Both the position numbers and the translations under genes were made by a program. A DNA stretch of 64,000 nt from Erythrobacter litoralis (lineage in GTDB: Bacteria; Pseudomonadota; Alphaproteobacteria; Sphingomonadales; Sphingomonadaceae), in assembly GCF_001719165.1 (NCBI RefSeq), contig NZ_CP017057.1, forward strand, positions 2,046,001 through 2,110,000. Direction: 5' to 3'. This document shows, one piece after another, positions 24,921-34,353 of the stretch. The notes beneath the pieces are model-generated. The model worked only from the letters and a program-made list of their open reading frames with translations. It was not told the origin of the DNA and did not search any database. The stretch's first letter is position 1, and each line of letters starts with the position of its first letter.

Positions 24921-27365
24921 TCACCCGCGGTTGAAGGCATTCTTTGTCTTGAGGCTCGGCTTTTCCTCCCATGGCCGTTCAGGCCAGCGGTGCTTCGGGT
25001 AACGGCCCTTCATGTCCTTCGCCACGTCCGTCCAGCTGCCGCGCCAGAAACCGGGAAGGTCGCGCGTCGCCTGAACCGGGCGGCCCGCCGGACTCGTCAG
25101 CTTGAGCAATAGCGGCGTCTTGCCGATCATCGGATGCGCATCGAGACCGAACAGCGCCTGTACCCGAACCTCCACGCTCGGCGCGTCCTCGCCCGCATAA
25201 TCGATTTCGTGCCGGGTCCCGGCGGGCGAGGTGAAATGGGTCGGCGCATCGCGATCGAGCCTCTGGCGGCTGTCCCAGTCGACAAGGCCGAGCGCGGCCT
25301 CAGCCACCCGTCCCGGCGCAATGTCGAGATCGCGCCGCCCGAAGAGCAGCGGAGCGAGCCACAGCGCCGCATTGTCCCGCAGAGCATCGAGGGACAGCGC
25401 ATCGACACCGGCAAATCGCGCGCGGGCAAGGAAACCTGCCGGGAGCAGGGTGCTGTTGGCCCCCTCTTTCTCCCCCAGGCTTTCCAGAGCCTTATCCACA
25501 AGTATGTCCACAACCGCCTGCGGGTCCGGCGAAGGCTCTGGCACGCTCGCCAGCGTGATCGCGCCGAACCGCCGCCGACGCATCGCGCGAACACGCTTCT
25601 TTTCGCCGTCCCAATCCGTTGCAAGCGCTTCCTCGATCCGGTCTGCAAAGATCGCGGCGACCCTGTCGGCCAAAAGCTCCGCCCCGGCGGTGATCCGAGC
25701 GCCTGCCGCCTGCCCCTGCGCGTCGCCGATCACGATCCACTCCGCGCGCGCCAGCGGCGAGGCCGGATCGAGCCGGAACCCGCGCCCGCCCGCCGCGAGC
25801 CAATTCTCCCCGCTCGCATCGCGCCGGCGCGCGACGAAATCGGGCCGCGCAAGGGCGAGGCATTCGAACGGGTCGAGCGCGCGGCCGCCGCGCGCGGCCA
25901 ATCCCCGCGCCCGCTTCGCCCAGCCCCGCGCCGTTCCGCGCGCCGCCTCGGCCCGCTTGCCCCGCTCGCGCGCCCAGCCGCCAAGGCGCTGCGCGAGGTC
26001 CTCTCCCCGCCCGCCAAGCCCGCGTTCCTGAAGAAGCATGACGAGACGGGCCGTGTCCTCCTCGCAGCCCGCCTCGGCGGCAAGGAGCAGCGCGGCGGCT
26101 TGATCGGGCGCCATCGGCAGCGCGGCGACCTTCTCGCCCCAGGGCGTGATCCGGCCATCCCCATCGAGCGCACCCATCGCTTCCAACCGCCCCCTTGCGC
26201 TCGTGATGGCAGCTTCGGGCGGCGGGTCGAGCCATGGCAGCGCGCCCGGATCGCCCATCCCCCAACGCGCCAGCGTCAGCACGAGCGGTGCGAGGTCGGC
26301 GGTCTCGATTTCCGGCGCTGCGAATTCGGGCCGGCCGAAATGCCCGCCCTCCTCCCACAACCGGTAGGCGACGCCCGGCCCCTGCCGCGCGGCGCGGCCC
26401 GCGCGCTGATCGGCAGCGGCGCGGCTCGCCCTGCGGGTGACGAGATGGGTGGTGCCGGCCGCAGGGTCGAACTTGGCGTGGCGCGCAAGGCCGCTGTCGA
26501 CCACGACCGCAACCCCGTCGAGGGTGAGCGATGTCTCCGCGATCGCGCTTGCCAGCACGATCCGGCGGCGCCCCTGCGGATCGCGGGCAATGGCGGCGCG
26601 CTGCGCGGCGGGTTCGACCGCGCCGTGGAGCGGCAGGATCGGCGTTTCGGGCAGACGCGGCTCGAGCCGTTCGCGCACCCGTTCGATCTCGCGCAGTCCC
26701 GGCAGGAAGGCGAGCACGTCGCCCGCCTCCTCGCGCCAGGCCTGCATCACGGCGCCTGCCACGCGATCCTCGATTCCGAGCGAAGCATCCCCGCCAAGCC
26801 ACTTGATTTCGAGCGGAAAGCTGCGCCCCTGGCTTGCGATGACGGGCGCACCTTCACCCAGCAGCCGGGCGAAGCGCGCGCCTTCGATCGTCGCCGACAT
26901 GACCAGCACGCGCAGGTCCTCGCGCAGCACGGTTCGGCTCTCGAGCGCGAGGGCAAGGCCGAGATCGCTGTCGAGATGCCGTTCATGCGCTTCGTCGAAC
27001 AGGAGAGCGGCGACGCCGGGCATTTCCGGGTCTTCGACCAGCCGATTGACGAGGATGGCCTCGGTCACGACGAGCACGCGGGTCCTTGCCGAGACCCGGC
27101 TTTCGAGCCGTGTCGCATAGCCGATGGTCCCGCCGGGCTCCTCCCCCAGCATGGCGGCCATGCGCTCTGCCGCAGCGCGCGCGGCGACCCTTCGCGGCGA
27201 GGTGAGGATGACCTGCCCCGAGCACCATTCCTCCTCCAGCAGGGCCGGCGCCACCGCCGTCGTCTTGCCCGCCCCCGGCGGCGCGACGAGCACCCCCACC
27301 CCGCCTTCGCGCAGGGCGGCGAGCACCTGCGGCAGCACTTCGCGTATCGGCAGGTCGTCGGACAT
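24921..27365 (-). CDS. hrpB: ATP-dependent helicase HrpB
   Basis: An 814-residue DEAH-box helicase. Motif I is VLVAPPGAGKTTAVAPALL; motif II LLFDEAHERHLDSD (DEAH); motif III VMSATIEG; motif VI region SRAAADQRAGRAARQGPGVAYRLW. The C-terminal half is the HrpB-specific extension ending with LTSPAGRPVQATRDLPGFW. HrpB is an RNA helicase of unclear cellular role in most bacteria. The start at 27365 places the helicase core at the usual distance; a longer upstream frame is intergenic. Confidence 0.93.
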   Translation of the reverse strand: MSDDLPIREVLPQVLAALREGGVGVLVAPPGAGKTTAVAPALLEEEWCSGQVILTSPRRVAARAAAERMAAMLGEEPGGTIGYATRLESRVSARTRVLVVTEAILVNRLVEDPEMPGVAALLFDEAHERHLDSDLGLALALESRTVLREDLRVLVMSATIEGARFARLLGEGAPVIASQGRSFPLEIKWLGGDASLGIEDRVAGAVMQAWREEAGDVLAFLPGLREIERVRERLEPRLPETPILPLHGAVEPAAQRAAIARDPQGRRRIVLASAIAETSLTLDGVAVVVDSGLARHAKFDPAAGTTHLVTRRASRAAADQRAGRAARQGPGVAYRLWEEGGHFGRPEFAAPEIETADLAPLVLTLARWGMGDPGALPWLDPPPEAAITSARGRLEAMGALDGDGRITPWGEKVAALPMAPDQAAALLLAAEAGCEEDTARLVMLLQERGLGGRGEDLAQRLGGWARERGKRAEAARGTARGWAKRARGLAARGGRALDPFECLALARPDFVARRRDASGENWLAAGGRGFRLDPASPLARAEWIVIGDAQGQAAGARITAGAELLADRVAAIFADRIEEALATDWDGEKKRVRAMRRRRFGAITLASVPEPSPDPQAVVDILVDKALESLGEKEGANSTLLPAGFLARARFAGVDALSLDALRDNAALWLAPLLFGRRDLDIAPGRVAEAALGLVDWDSRQRLDRDAPTHFTSPAGTRHEIDYAGEDAPSVEVRVQALFGLDAHPMIGKTPLLLKLTSPAGRPVQATRDLPGFWRGSWTDVAKDMKGRYPKHRWPERPWEEKPSLKTKNAFNRG

Positions 27366-27541
27366 GCGCGCGGCTGTGGCAGATTTGCGCGGGCTCGCAA
27401 GCCCCCTCGGGCGGTCAATCGGCCTGCCGACATTTGGTGAAACATCGTTTGTTTGATACATCTCAGCTCAGGGCGCAGTCGAAATGCGTCCGTGTCCACA
27501 CAATCGGATGGCGCGGGCGATTTGCACTGAGGGGAAAATCG

Positions 27542-28354
27542 ATGAACAAGATGATGACGGCCATGGCCGCGATGACGCTGGCCATGGGCCTCGCCGCATG
27601 CGCGGAAGAGAATGCCGAAACCACCGCGACGGCAAGCGAAAGCGGATCGCTCGCGGGGACGTGGAAGGCGGACGTCGCATCGGCGCAGGCCGAGAACGAC
27701 GTGGACAGCTACGTGTTTGCCGACGGCACTTACACCTGCAACAGCTGCAAGCCTGCGTTCTCGATCACCGCGAATGGGGAATGGCAGGAAGTCGACCGAC
27801 CGGGCGTCGATGCGCTGAAGGTCGCGATGGTCGACGACATGACCATTAGTTCCGCCAGCCGCCGCGGCGACAAGCAGCTCGGCGAATCCACATGGACCGT
27901 CAGCGAGGACGGTCAGACCATGACCATTGCCTGGACCAACATGGACGGCGAAGAGACGACCGAGGGGACGACCGTGCTGCAGCGCACGGCGGCAGGCCCC
28001 GACGGCTCCCACGCCGCCTCCGGTGACTGGGAGCTGAAGGAAATCGGCCCGATGAGCGACGCCGCGCTTACCTTCAGCTATGAAATCGATGGCGACACGA
28101 TCATCAGCAAGGGCAATAGCGGCGGGTATACCGCCGTGCTCGGCGGCGATGCCGTCACGCCAGAGGATGACGAGACCGGCGGCGTGGTGAAGGTCGAGAA
28201 GACCGGTGAGAATACCTATCGCGAAACCTACATGCGCGACGGTGAAGTCATCAACGTTCTCGATCTTACCGTCGAAGGCGATACGCTCAAGGGCGTCAGC
28301 ACCGACCCGCGCGATGACAGCGTTTTCCGCTGGACGGCGACGCGCCAGTCTTAA
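27542..28354 (+). CDS. Putative lipoprotein, unknown function
   Basis: A 270-residue protein. The signal peptide ends in a lipobox GLAAC (Cys20), followed by a Ser/Thr/Glu-rich linker, then two beta-rich repeats each with a GTW or GDW start (LAGTWKADVASAQ and ASGDWELKEIGPM), possibly lipocalin-like halves. A Cys pair occurs in YTCNSCKPAF. The ATG at 27542 has GAGGGG upstream. Similar proteins are common in Sphingomonadales but I cannot give a function. A terminator follows. Confidence 0.75.
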   Translation: MNKMMTAMAAMTLAMGLAACAEENAETTATASESGSLAGTWKADVASAQAENDVDSYVFADGTYTCNSCKPAFSITANGEWQEVDRPGVDALKVAMVDDMTISSASRRGDKQLGESTWTVSEDGQTMTIAWTNMDGEETTEGTTVLQRTAAGPDGSHAASGDWELKEIGPMSDAALTFSYEIDGDTIISKGNSGGYTAVLGGDAVTPEDDETGGVVKVEKTGENTYRETYMRDGEVINVLDLTVEGDTLKGVSTDPRDDSVFRWTATRQS

Positions 28355-28373
28355 GGCTCAAGTGAAGGAAAGG

Positions 28374-28406
28374 CCCCGCCCCTGCAATGCAGGCCGCGGG
28401 GTTTTT
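28374..28406 (+). terminator. Intrinsic terminator after the lipoprotein gene
   Basis: The stem CCCCGC/GCGGGG plus an inner CCTGC/GCAGG stem with a 3-base loop is followed by TTTTTCTTG on the plus strand, 20 bases after the stop. It separates this gene from the convergent polyprenyl synthase gene. Confidence 0.8.
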
Positions 28407-28411
28407 CTTGT

Positions 28412-29422
28412 CTAGTATCCGCGCGCGACCGCGAATTGCGCCGCTTCGGTCATCGCAGCGCGCGCCTTGCCGTCGGGAAAGATCGAGATCGCGTCGATTG
28501 CCCGGTGTGCGAAGTGACGCGCCCGCTCGCGCGTATCTTCGAGCGCATCGTGCTTTTCGATCAGGGAAACGGCCCGCGCGAAATCCTCGTCGCCCGATTT
28601 GTGGCCAAGGATCGCGTCCTTCCAGAACTTGCGCTCGGCCTCGTCGCCGCGGGCATGGGCGAGGATGACGGGGAGCGTCATCTTGCCCTCGCGGAAATCG
28701 TCACCCCGGTCCTTCCCCATCTGGGCCGCGTCGGAATCATAGTCGATCGCATCGTCGACGAGCTGGAAGGCCACGCCGAGATTGCGCCCGTAATCCTCGA
28801 GCGCGCGCTCCTGCTCTTCCGAGCATTCGGCGACCACTGCGGCGATCTGGCTCGCAGCGGCAAAGAGCGCGGCGGTCTTGGCCCCGATGATGTGGAGGTA
28901 GCGTTCCTCGCTCGTCTCGATCTGGCGCTGGGCGGTCAATTGCGAGACCTCGCCCTCGGCGATCACCGCGCTTGCATGGCTGAGTATCTTGAGCACCCGA
29001 AGGCTGCCGTCCTCGGTCATCAGTTCGAAGGCGCGGCTGAACAGGAAGTCGCCGACCAGCACGGTCGCGGGATTGCCGAACACGATGTTCGCCGCCGCTT
29101 TCCCCCGACGCAGTTCGCTGCCGTCGACGACATCGTCGTGAAGCAGCGTCGCGGTGTGGATGAATTCGACCGCCGCTGCGAGCTTGTGATGCCGCGTGCC
29201 GTTGTAACCGACCAGCTCCGCCCCAGCGAGCGTGAGCATGGGTCTCAGCCGCTTGCCTCCGCCCGAAATCAGATGCCCCGCAAGCCGCGGGATCAGGGGG
29301 ATTTCGCTCTGCATCCGTTCGAGAATGACGGTGTTCACCGCATTCATGCCGCTCGCCGTGAGCGAGAGCATCGGATCGAGCGTCGGCCGCTTGCGCGGCA
29401 GTGGAACGACGTCGGCTGTCAT
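28412..29422 (-). CDS. ispB: Polyprenyl diphosphate synthase (octa-/decaprenyl type)
   Basis: A 336-residue trans-isoprenyl diphosphate synthase. The first aspartate-rich motif LLHDDVVDGSELRRGKA (DDxxD at residues 96-100) and second QLVDDAIDYDSD are intact, with GGGKRLRPML binding the homoallylic substrate. The residues before the first motif (HTATL) are small, which suits long-chain products, here probably the ubiquinone side chain; Q10 is usual in this order. The symbol follows E. coli IspB; chain length cannot be proven by sequence. It is divergent from the chorismate mutase gene. Confidence 0.9.
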   Translation of the reverse strand: MTADVVPLPRKRPTLDPMLSLTASGMNAVNTVILERMQSEIPLIPRLAGHLISGGGKRLRPMLTLAGAELVGYNGTRHHKLAAAVEFIHTATLLHDDVVDGSELRRGKAAANIVFGNPATVLVGDFLFSRAFELMTEDGSLRVLKILSHASAVIAEGEVSQLTAQRQIETSEERYLHIIGAKTAALFAAASQIAAVVAECSEEQERALEDYGRNLGVAFQLVDDAIDYDSDAAQMGKDRGDDFREGKMTLPVILAHARGDEAERKFWKDAILGHKSGDEDFARAVSLIEKHDALEDTRERARHFAHRAIDAISIFPDGKARAAMTEAAQFAVARGY

Positions 29423-29488
29423 GAGCGACGCATTTGCGCGAGCCTTGGACGCTTGGCAAGCCGCAAATTGCTGTTAGCTTTGCAAGCC

Positions 29489-29833
29489 ATGTCCAACGAC
29501 ACGCACACTGCCGACCCGCAGCAGGATCCCTCGCAGGGCGCATCCGCGCCCGCGCTCGACCCCGTGCTCGCGGCCTATCGCAAAAGCATCGACAATATCG
29601 ACGCGGCGATCATTCACATGCTCGCCGAGCGGTTCCGGATCACCCAGGCGGTAGGCGAATACAAGGCGCGCGTGACCCTGCCTCCCGCCGATCCCGCGCG
29701 CGAACAGCGCCAGATCGCACGGCTGCGCAAATTGTCGGAAGAGGCCGATCTCGACCCCGAATTCTCCGAGAAATTCCTGCGCTTCATCATCGACGAAGTG
29801 ATCCGACACCACGAAAAAGCGCGTTCGGGCTGA
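29489..29833 (+). CDS. Chorismate mutase (AroQ fold)
   Basis: A 114-residue stand-alone AroQ-type chorismate mutase. AYRKSIDNIDAAIIHMLAER begins the long helix, FRITQAVGEYKARVTLPPAD has the conserved Arg-x-x-x-x-x-x-x-Lys positions, and REQRQIARLRKLSEEADLDP with FSEKFLRFIIDEVIRHHEKA completes the helical bundle. It converts chorismate to prephenate for Phe and Tyr synthesis. A 25-residue disordered N-terminal tail precedes it. No signal peptide, so cytoplasmic. Confidence 0.9.
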   Translation: MSNDTHTADPQQDPSQGASAPALDPVLAAYRKSIDNIDAAIIHMLAERFRITQAVGEYKARVTLPPADPAREQRQIARLRKLSEEADLDPEFSEKFLRFIIDEVIRHHEKARSG

Positions 29834-29837
29834 ACCC

Positions 29838-30290
29838 TCAGCGTCGCTCCCGGGCTATCGGGGCCGGCGGTAGGGGTGCGGGCAGCGAAACCGGGACTGC
29901 GATCGGTGGAGCGCCCGGAGACGGTTCGATCGCGGGCGTGCCGCCTGCGTCCTCCCGCCGCGAGGGTGCATCGAGCGGGATCGGCACCCGTTGTCCCCGC
30001 TCCAGCGCATCGCGCAGGATGATCGTCGAGCGAACCGCTGCCGCCCGATCCCGCATTGCGCGGCGCTCCTCGCGCCTCAGGCGGATCGGATTGCCTTCGC
30101 GGTCGAACGCGAAACGGCCCGAGCCCGGGAGGAAGGCGCCATCGCGCATTTCGTCCTCGAAGCGTTCCATCGTCGCGAAAGGGTTGTGAAAGACGGTGCG
30201 CGCACCCGCGAGGTCTCCGCGCGAACCGGCCGAAGTGCAGGCCCCCAGGGCGAACGTCGCTGCAAGGACCATCAAGGCCATCCTGGTCAT
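29838..30290 (-). CDS. Small putative lipoprotein
   Basis: A 150-residue protein. The signal sequence MTRMALMVLAATFALGACTS has a lipobox ending at Cys18. The mature part contains FHNPFATMERFEDEMRDGAF and FDREGNPIRLRREERRAMRD, then a Pro/Ala-rich tail (PSPGAPPIAVPVSLPAPLPP). No domain recognised. It is convergent with the chorismate mutase gene with a 4-base gap. Start at 30290 because that places the signal peptide first. Confidence 0.7.
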   Translation of the reverse strand: MTRMALMVLAATFALGACTSAGSRGDLAGARTVFHNPFATMERFEDEMRDGAFLPGSGRFAFDREGNPIRLRREERRAMRDRAAAVRSTIILRDALERGQRVPIPLDAPSRREDAGGTPAIEPSPGAPPIAVPVSLPAPLPPAPIARERR

Positions 30291-30513
30291 CGCGTACCTC
30301 TGACGAAAGGGACGCGCAGGCTGCGCGCGAGAGCTTGAATAGGCGCTTAATGAAGCCGGCGATGAAAGGGGGCACACGAAACGGAACCCGCCCCGTGTGC
30401 CCAGCCCGGCCCACCCCGATCACGGGTATCGGCTGCGGACCGGCCTGCCGAGCCGCCGGGTCATGTGCGTCCCTGGCCGGGGCCTGGCCAAGAAGCGCGC
30501 GGCTCGAACCCGA

Positions 30514-31106
30514 TCAGCGCGGCGATCGGCGGGCGCGTTGGCCCTGCCCCGAACGCCTGGGGCGGAAGTCCGGATCGCGGGTGCGGCTCACACTGCGGTC
30601 GGTCTGGAGCTGCCCGCTTTCGTTGCGTGAACGGGTGGTGCTGCGCTCGCGCGCGAAAAGCGTCTGGCCCTCGGGACCCGTCAGGCGCTGGCTGGCTTCG
30701 AAGTGCCCGCACCATCGCGGCTGCGCTCACCGAAAACGCCGTATTGTTCGCCGCCGCGCGCCGTTGCCGTGCCGGCGAATGTAGAGCCCATTTCGCCCCG
30801 CACCCGTTCGCCTTCGAAAGAACGCGTCCTGCCTTCGGGCCCGGTCCGGCTGCGGCTCACGGTAGAGCCGGTCTCGGTGCGCCGGCGGTCGATCGTGGTC
30901 GAGACCGTCTTGCCGCTTTCCTTGTGGGTCGCGCTGCGGTCACGGTCGAGCGTGCCGGCCTGTGGATCGACCGTGGTGGTCTGGGTGACCACCGCATTGG
31001 GCCCGTCATGAGTTCTCGTGCGGGTTTCCTGTGCGAGCGCAGGGCTCGCGGCGATTCCGAGCGCGGCAAGCGCTGTAAGGGCCGGAAAGCAGGTCGTGGG
31101 TCGCAT
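30514..31106 (-). pseudogene. Secreted Arg/Thr/Ser-rich repetitive protein, interrupted by a frameshift
   Basis: The 5' part (31106-30681) encodes a 141-residue protein with a signal peptide ending ASPALA and repetitive polar segments such as RTETGSTVSRSRTGPEGRTR. It stops just after FGERSRDGAG. In the neighbouring minus-strand frame the same style continues without a stop: FEASQRLTGPEGQTLFARER, then STTRSRNESGQLQTDRSVSR, ending at TGA 30516-30514. Adding one base near the CCC run at 30706-30708 restores a protein of about 197 residues. This may be a real mutation, phase variation or a sequencing error. The ATG at 31106 has AAGGA upstream. Function unknown; the polar repeats suggest an exported or surface protein. 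Confidence 0.7.
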
Positions 31107-31234
31107 CGTCTCATCCTTTCGGAGCAAGGGGTCGTGAATGGCCCCGGCCCGGCTTTCACCGTTCGGGCAGGGTCATTGGTTCAACGCGAAAGGCCCGGCC
31201 GATCCTTTGCCCGGCGAATGATTTTTTGCAGCGT

Positions 31235-32188
31235 TCAGGTGTCGCCCGGTGCGGCATCGCCTGCGGGCAACGTTTCCGGCGGCGCCTGAGCCTCTTCGGT
31301 GAGCCCATCCGGATCGCCTTCGGCAGCGCCCTCGATCAGGCGTTCGATCCGCTGTTCGCGGCGCTCGCGCCACAGCCTCAGCCGCTCGCGGCGTTCCTCA
31401 GGCGGGAGCTGGCGAAGCCGCTCGAACCGGTCCAGGATCGGCATACCGGCGCCCGTCCCACGGTCGCGGCGCAGGAAGTCATCGCGCTCGATCGCCTCGC
31501 CCGACTCGATGGCGCCGCGCAATTCCTCGCGGCGGGATTCCAGCCGCTCGCCGAACCGATCCTCGCGCCGCTCGCGAATTGTGCCGAGCCGTTCGCGCAG
31601 GTGTGCTTGCTGTTCGGCACTCGGTACCGGCAGGCCCTGCTCGCGGCGCCGTTCGAGTGCCCGTTCAAGCCGACGGTCGGCCGCATAGCGGCGCAGTTCG
31701 AGCCGGCGAGTGCGAAAATCGTCGAAACGGCGAAAGACCTCTTCAAGCTCTTCCGGCGTGTCGATGGCGCCCTCGATCGCGACTGGCGCTGCGGTCTCAT
31801 CGGGGCGCGGCGGAGCGATATTGGGCGCGGAGGCAGGCGGAACGACGATTTCGGGTCCCGCCATTCGCGCCCACAATTCGCCGGGCGCGGGCACCCGGTC
31901 GGGAAACGCGCCGAACAGGCCCGCCGCAGCAGCCGCGCCGGCAAGTGCGCCGAAAACGCCCACTCCCAGAACTATCCGCCGCCCACTGCGCCAGCGCGGG
32001 GCTCCGGTGCGTGGTGCGCGCAAAGGCGGAAGCTCGCCGGGACGATCGTCGGAACGATCGGCGGTGCGGGAAAGAACGCGCTGGGCGAAATCGTCCGACA
32101 GCGGCGGCACGCGCGCGGCACGCAGCACCTCGTCCAACGGTTCGCCGGGCCGGATCGGCGCGCCCTCGTTCTTGGCGGGATCGGTCAT
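31235..32188 (-). CDS. Membrane protein with RE-rich domain, probable anti-sigma factor
   Basis: A 317-residue protein. Residues 1-70 are cytoplasmic, one membrane helix lies about 72-95 (IVLGVGVFGALAGAAAAAGL), and the periplasmic part is unusually rich in Arg and Glu, with stretches such as REDRFGERLESRREELRGA and LRQLPPEERRERLRLWRERR that recall CpxP/DUF3106-like helical sensors. Its ATG overlaps the sigma gene stop (ATGA), so the two are translationally coupled. Position and topology suggest it binds the ECF sigma factor and releases it on an envelope signal. A classical ZAS zinc motif is not evident, so the anti-sigma role is inference. Confidence 0.7.
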   Translation of the reverse strand: MTDPAKNEGAPIRPGEPLDEVLRAARVPPLSDDFAQRVLSRTADRSDDRPGELPPLRAPRTGAPRWRSGRRIVLGVGVFGALAGAAAAAGLFGAFPDRVPAPGELWARMAGPEIVVPPASAPNIAPPRPDETAAPVAIEGAIDTPEELEEVFRRFDDFRTRRLELRRYAADRRLERALERRREQGLPVPSAEQQAHLRERLGTIRERREDRFGERLESRREELRGAIESGEAIERDDFLRRDRGTGAGMPILDRFERLRQLPPEERRERLRLWRERREQRIERLIEGAAEGDPDGLTEEAQAPPETLPAGDAAPGDT

Positions 32189-32787
32189 GACGGATCTCCT
32201 GCGGCCGCCGCCTGCGCCTCGAACGCCTTGCGCAGAGCGGCGCGGGCGCGGTGGAGGAGGGATTCGAAGGCCTTTATGCTCATCTCCAAGATCTCGGCCG
32301 CCTCGGCATTGGCGAGGTCTTCGTAATAGGTCAGCACGATCGCGGCCCGCTGGCGCTCGGGCAGCGCGGCGATCAGTGCGCGGGCCATGGCATCGCGCTG
32401 CTCGCCGGCGATCACATCGTCGGCAAGCGGGGCCTCGTCGGCGCGCTCGGGCACCTCTTCTTGGGCGTTGCGGCGGCCAGCGCGCAGGCGGTCAATCGCC
32501 AGATTGACCGTCACCCGCTTGAGCCATGGCCCCAGCCGGATCGTCCGCCCGGCAAGGCCGGGTGCCTTGTCCCAGAGCCTCAGCAGGGCTTCCTGCGCGA
32601 CATCCTCGGCTTCGTGCGCGTCACCCAGCATCCGGTAGGCGATCCGGTGAAGAAGCGAGGCATGCGCCGTGATCGCCTCCGCGAGAGCGGCTTCCTCGCG
32701 CGCGGCGATGCGCGCGACGAGCGCCGCGTCGTACCTGTCCTCGGCGGGCGTTGAGCCCGGCGGCTTCGGAGCGAGGCTCCCCTTCAT
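32185..32787 (-). CDS. ECF-type RNA polymerase sigma factor
   Basis: A 200-residue group IV sigma factor. Region 2 is LLHRIAYRMLGDAHEAEDVA then QEALLRLWDKA; region 4 is ALPERQRAAIVLTYYEDLAN then AEAAEILEMSIKAFESLLHR, a helix-turn-helix that recognises -35 elements. Regions are joined by an acidic linker. The gene is followed by an overlapping membrane protein likely to be its anti-sigma factor. The group cannot be named from the sequence alone. Confidence 0.9.
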   Translation of the reverse strand: MKGSLAPKPPGSTPAEDRYDAALVARIAAREEAALAEAITAHASLLHRIAYRMLGDAHEAEDVAQEALLRLWDKAPGLAGRTIRLGPWLKRVTVNLAIDRLRAGRRNAQEEVPERADEAPLADDVIAGEQRDAMARALIAALPERQRAAIVLTYYEDLANAEAAEILEMSIKAFESLLHRARAALRKAFEAQAAAAGDPS

Positions 32788-32891
32788 ACCGTTTCGCGCG
32801 ATTGGCCCCGTTCGTGTGGGTTGCGAGTGATGGCGTCGTCCCCTTAACGCGCAAGTCTGTTGAAACCCTTCGCAGGTTGCCGAAAAACGGA

Positions 32892-34253
32892 TCAGGCGCG
32901 CGGCAGGCTGAGTTCGACGAGCAGGCCGCCAAGGTCCTCGCTCTCGCCCAGCCTTACCGAGCCGCCATAGATCTCCACCACGTCGCGCACGATGGCGAGG
33001 CCGAGCCCGGTGCCCGGCTTGTCGGTGTCGAGCCGCGCGCCGCGACCGAAAATGCGAGTGCGCTCGGCCTCGGGAATTCCGGAACCGTCATCCTCGATCC
33101 AGATCAGGCATTGGTCGGCCTGCGGTTCCTGGTCGATCGTCACGAACACGCTGCCGCCGCCATATTTCGCCGCATTCTCGATGAGATTGCCGAGTATCTC
33201 GTCGAGGTCCTGCCGCTCGACCGCGACTTCGGCGGAGCCGCTTCCCGCGATATCGAGCCGGCCTTCGGGGTGGAGCCGCTCGACCGCGCGGCGCACCGCT
33301 TCCGCGCTTTCGCGGACATTGGTGCGGGCATGACCGACCGCGCGCCGCCCGACCGCGCGGGCCCGGGCGAGATGGTGGTCGACATGGCGCTGCATCACCC
33401 GTGTCTCCCGGAACACCGCGTCCGAAAGGTCCGGTGCGCGCGCGGTCGCGGCATTCGTAAGCACGGTGAGCGGCGTCTTGAGTGCATGGGCGAGATTGCC
33501 CGCATGGCGGCGCGCTTCCTCGGCCTGTTTCTCCGAATGGGCGAGCAACGCGTTCAATTCCTCGACCAGCGGCTGGACCTCTTCGGGCAGCGGTTCGGTG
33601 ATGCGGTTCTCACCTGTCGTGCGCAGTTTCTGGATCGCCGCGCGCACCCGCCGCAGGGGGGAGAGGCCATAGCGGATCTGAAGCAGCGCCATGCCGATGA
33701 GGCCAAGACCAAGCACGGCGAAACTCCAGATCAGGATCAGCCGCACGCGCTGCACCTGCGCGTCGATTTCCTCCGTCGCGCTCGCGACCGCGAAGGTCCA
33801 GCGCGTGTCGCTCCCGGGCAGGATCACGGTGCGCTCGGCGATGCGCAGCGGCTCGCCTTCGAACTGGCGCGAATTGTAGAAACGCGGTTCGCTGTCGAAA
33901 CCGCCTCCGCCGTCTCGTTCGACCACGCCGCGCAGTTCGAGCGTGCGGTCCCACAGGCTGCGCGATGGCCAGGGATCCTGTCCGTCTCCGTCGATCTGCC
34001 AATAGAGGCCGCTCCCGGGCTCGAGAAAACGCTGGTCGCCAAGCACGCGGTAGAAGGACACCTCGCCGCCGGGCTGCACTTCGGCCGAGGCGATCATCGC
34101 GGTGAGGATGTATTCGAGCTGTTCGTCGAAATTCTCCTCGACCTGGCCCGTCAGTGTGCGTTCGAGAGCAAGCCCGCCGCCCAGCAGGAGCACGAGGATC
34201 CAGACCGTCGCGATAAGCCCCATGCGCCTCGCGAGGCTCCCGCGGCGACGCAT
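32892..34253 (-). CDS. PhoQ-like sensor histidine kinase
   Basis: A 453-residue membrane kinase. A first helix (GLIATVWILVLLLGGGLAL), a periplasmic sensor of about 150 residues, and a second helix (LILIWSFAVLGLGLIGMALL) are followed by a HAMP-like linker. The DHp phosphoacceptor is in NLAHALKTPLTVL; the catalytic domain has N-box LGNLIENAAKYGGG and G-boxes IEDDGSGIPEAE and GTGLGLAIVRDVVEIYGG. The start is uncertain: the frame is open back to a GTG at 34403, overlapping the regulator gene by 50 bases, but 34253 gives a normal N-terminus. It forms an operon with the response regulator and PepSY gene, so it probably senses envelope conditions. Confidence 0.88.
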   Translation of the reverse strand: MRRRGSLARRMGLIATVWILVLLLGGGLALERTLTGQVEENFDEQLEYILTAMIASAEVQPGGEVSFYRVLGDQRFLEPGSGLYWQIDGDGQDPWPSRSLWDRTLELRGVVERDGGGGFDSEPRFYNSRQFEGEPLRIAERTVILPGSDTRWTFAVASATEEIDAQVQRVRLILIWSFAVLGLGLIGMALLQIRYGLSPLRRVRAAIQKLRTTGENRITEPLPEEVQPLVEELNALLAHSEKQAEEARRHAGNLAHALKTPLTVLTNAATARAPDLSDAVFRETRVMQRHVDHHLARARAVGRRAVGHARTNVRESAEAVRRAVERLHPEGRLDIAGSGSAEVAVERQDLDEILGNLIENAAKYGGGSVFVTIDQEPQADQCLIWIEDDGSGIPEAERTRIFGRGARLDTDKPGTGLGLAIVRDVVEIYGGSVRLGESEDLGGLLVELSLPRA

Positions 34254-34353
34254 GGCGAGTGGTCGGCCGGGCGCAGGGGTCACGCCGGCATCCCCGGCGG
34301 AGGCAGCACTCCCGGCCCCGCCCTCAGGCGAGTTCGCGGCGCTGCCCGTGGGA

